Position numbers and translations under genes: made by a program. DNA of 7,328 nucleotides from Thermoleophilia bacterium (GTDB lineage: Bacteria; Actinomycetota; Thermoleophilia; Gaiellales; Gaiellaceae): the NCBI GenBank assembly GCA_025933895.1, contig JAICZB010000118.1, positions 1-7,328 of the forward strand, written 5' to 3'. Position 1 is the first letter of the stretch, and the number at the start of each line of letters is the position of its first letter. Positions 6,072 to 7,328 of this stretch are shown piece by piece. Below the pieces are notes generated by a model. The model was given only the letters and a program-made list of their open reading frames with translations, searched no databases and had not been told where the DNA came from.

Positions 6072-6461
6072 GTTTCCTCCACGATACGAGGTGTAGTGGC
6101 CGCAATCGGCGGCCGGACTAGATGTGTTCGGCCGGCAGACCGCTCGTAACGCCGGGCAGGGAACGCTCCCGAACGCCGGCTTCGGTTGCGTTCTCGACCG
6201 GGCAGCGTTTCTGTCGCTGCGTCCTGAGTCGACGCTCGCCGTCGTCTTGGGCGGCCCCCGGTTCGCCGGCTCGCGTCTCCCGGCCAGGGGAGTGCGAGAA
6301 TCACCGGGTCGTACTCCGGCTTGAAGTTCGGCTTCCCGGCGATCCGCTCCTCTGCGAGAAGGGAGTCAGTAGTGCTGACACTTACCTTGTCGCCGCGCAT
6401 ATGTTGCGGATCGCGGCTTCTCCCCCGAACGCTTGGCGATACCGTTGGCGCCGAGAGAGCC
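6072..6461. other. 390-bp region without a convincing gene
   Basis: Open frames exist here on both strands, but none has a recognisable domain together with a good start. On the plus strand, frames opening at 6122, 6124 and 6321 give Arg-, Ser- and Pro-rich translations. On the minus strand a frame from ATG 6400 begins with a protein-like stretch (ERIAGKPNFKPEYDPVILAL) but turns Arg-rich after about 45 codons. A neighbouring minus frame then reads better until TAG at 6118, which hints at a decayed small gene. A GC stem (GGCCGC 6098-6103 / GCGGCC 6109-6114) lies in the leader of the large secreted-protein gene, and a candidate promoter lies at 6375-6403. Confidence 0.5.
6365..6405 (+). promoter_or_regulatory. 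Candidate promoter for the GNAT gene with an overlapping inverted repeat
   Basis: CTGACA (6375-6380, five of six -35 consensus bases) is followed after 17 bases by CATATG (6398-6403), or by TATGTT (6400-6405) at a longer spacing. That gives an expected transcript start near 6410 and a leader of about 50 bases before the GNAT start. The left part overlaps a perfect inverted repeat, GTCAG (6365-6369) and CTGAC (6375-6379) around TAGTG, which is a plausible repressor half-site pair covering the -35 box. Short motifs like these arise by chance, so this is a candidate only. Confidence 0.35.
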
Positions 6462-6971
6462 GTGGGCCAGAACAGCGATCCCAGTTCCAGGGCAGCCAAC
6501 GACCCGGTCTCCGTTCGCGGTCTCGGCGCCCCGACCGCCGGGGAAACCGAGGCACTCGCCGAGATCTTCGATCTGTATCGCGTCCACTACGGCGAGCCTT
6601 CGAATACCTCCGGATCAGCCGGCTGGCTGGAGGAGAACCTCGGTACGAGCCGCCTCCGTGCGTTCGTCGCCGAAGACAGCGGGGGGTTCGTCGGATTTGC
6701 GCTCACCGTGGACGTTCCGGCCTCGCTGCGGCTCGCCCACTTCTGGCAGATCAGAGACCTGTTCGTCCTGCCGACGTACCGGCGGCTCGGAGTCGGTCGT
6801 GCGCTTCTCGCTTCCGTCCGAGCGGCTGCAATCGAGTCGGGCGCGCTGCGCCTCGTCCTGCAGACGGAGGACGACAACGACCCTGCTCTTCGCTTCTACG
6901 CCGACAACGGCTACGCCCTGGTCGAGGGCTATCGCTCACTGACGCTCCCGCTCGGCTCGGAGACCCGGTAA
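6462..6971 (+). CDS. GNAT family N-acetyltransferase
   Basis: The protein transfers an acetyl group from acetyl-CoA to an amine; the substrate is unknown. With the GTG at 6462 it has 169 residues, a normal single-domain GNAT length. The fold elements appear in order: first strand VSVRGL (16-21), a helix ETEALAEIFDLYRVHYG, strand RAFVAED and GGFVGFALT, the core strand IRDLFVLPTYR with the acetyl-CoA pyrophosphate loop RRLGVGRALL (107-116, R-x-x-G-x-G), strand LRLVLQTED, and the final motif NDPALRFYADNGY (139-151). The frame stays open to TTG 6321, but those residues show no GNAT similarity. The GTG is preferred for length, although its Shine-Dalgarno sequence (GAGAG) is weak and close. The gene stands alone on the plus strand between minus-strand genes and converges on the DUF4235 gene. 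Confidence 0.9.
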   Translation: MGQNSDPSSRAANDPVSVRGLGAPTAGETEALAEIFDLYRVHYGEPSNTSGSAGWLEENLGTSRLRAFVAEDSGGFVGFALTVDVPASLRLAHFWQIRDLFVLPTYRRLGVGRALLASVRAAAIESGALRLVLQTEDDNDPALRFYADNGYALVEGYRSLTLPLGSETR

Positions 6972-6996
6972 GGGTCGCATCGAAGTGAAGCGCGGA

Positions 6997-7021
6997 CTGG
7001 CCGACCAGCGCGGCCGGCCAG
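6997..7021. terminator. Possible bidirectional hairpin between the convergent GNAT and DUF4235 genes
   Basis: CTGGCCG (6997-7003) and CGGCCAG (7015-7021) form a perfect 7-bp stem with an 11-base loop, in the 83-bp gap between two convergent stops. There is no T run on either side. Position favours a shared terminator, but in sequence this GC-rich the match could be chance. Confidence 0.35.
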
Positions 7022-7054
7022 CGCGTGGTCATTCCGAAACGAGTTAGCTCGGAG

Positions 7055-7327
7055 TCAGTCTTTCGTTCGGCCCGGCCACGCGCCGGTGAGGTACTGGAAG
7101 CCGGTTGCGCCCGCCCGGTCGATCGCGGCCTTGACGCCGCCGAAGACCGCGCCCTGCACGGTGGCGGCAGTGATGACCTCGCCCCAGCCCTTGCGCTCGT
7201 CCGTCGCCTTCGGCGCCTTCTCCTCGTGCGCGACACGACCCCACACGCGCTTGAAGACCTTGCCCGCGACGATTCCGCCGAGGACGCTGACGATCAGACC
7301 GAGAGGCTTGTAGAGAACCCGCGCCAT
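7055..7327 (-). CDS. DUF4235 family small membrane protein
   Basis: The 90-residue protein matches DUF4235, a short family found mainly in Actinobacteria and of unknown function. It opens with MARVLYKPLGLIVSVLGG (then IVAGKVF), a single membrane segment at about residues 8-25 containing the family's YKP-G and GG-AG pattern. A charged stretch (EEKAPKATDERKGWGEV) follows, then a second weakly hydrophobic helix (ITAATVQGAVFGGVKAAIDR), and the end GFQYLTGAWPG that is also typical of the family. The full length is present: the ATG lies one base from the right edge, so its ribosome binding site and promoter are outside the window. A membrane-anchored structural or stress-related role is often supposed for such proteins but cannot be read from the sequence. 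Confidence 0.92.
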   Translation of the reverse strand: MARVLYKPLGLIVSVLGGIVAGKVFKRVWGRVAHEEKAPKATDERKGWGEVITAATVQGAVFGGVKAAIDRAGATGFQYLTGAWPGRTKD

Positions 7328-7328
7328 G

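Noticed and set aside
4036..6096. A 686-codon open plus-strand frame
   Set aside because: It lies antisense to the DUF2652 and large secreted-protein genes. Its Arg-, Glu- and Val-rich translation is typical of a GC-rich shadow frame, with no domain.
6072..6105. Start at 6105 for the last frame of the large secreted protein (402 codons)
   Set aside because: Its first 100 or so codons are Arg-rich nonsense. The signal peptide and strong ribosome binding site belong to the ATG at 6071 in another frame, so two frameshifts explain the gene better.
6355..6390. Splice-like GTAAGT ... TTCTCGCAG pattern on the minus strand
   Set aside because: Spliceosomal introns do not occur in bacteria. The interval is only about 30 bases and shows no group I or II intron structure.

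Overview
The window is GC-rich, compactly packed bacterial chromosome. The gene families (DUF4235, DUF2652, an actinobacterial-type PNPOx-like split-barrel protein, PdxS), the strong G/C third-position bias and the GTG starts point to Actinomycetota. A Thermoleophilia-type (Gaiellales/Solirubrobacterales) origin is my best guess, but it rests on general resemblance rather than a marker gene. I see no rRNA, tRNA, CRISPR array, insertion sequence, integrase or phage gene.

Layout from left to right. (1) The first 155 bases hold the start of a minus-strand membrane protein, cut by the window edge and preceded by a perfect 9-bp hairpin. (2) pdxS (194-1078, minus) encodes the PLP synthase subunit of vitamin B6 synthesis, with all its catalytic residues. 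(3) Diverging from it across 54 bp is an esterase-D-like alpha/beta hydrolase (1133-2155, plus). (4) Converging on that gene are two minus-strand genes, a single-domain cupin (2198-2704) and a PNPOx-like flavin/F420 split-barrel protein (2824-3309). (5) A strong terminator hairpin (3348-3375) separates them from a minus-strand group at 3401-6071: a small secreted protein, a 73-codon remnant of an S51-type peptidase, a complete DUF2652 cyclase-like protein, and a larger secreted protein of unknown function whose frame is broken twice at G runs. (6) After about 390 bp with no convincing gene comes a plus-strand GNAT acetyltransferase (6462-6971). It converges on a complete DUF4235 small membrane protein (7055-7327, minus) at the right edge.

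Functionally most of the window is ordinary housekeeping or stand-alone enzymes that do not form one pathway. PdxS and the PNPOx-fold protein share only a naming link: the latter lacks the length and features of a true PdxH, and nothing shows that they act together. The least explained part is 3401-6071, where two exported proteins of unknown function surround a class-III-cyclase-like DUF2652 protein and a decayed S51 gene. This could be a lineage-specific envelope or signalling locus, but the sequence alone does not show that it is a system.
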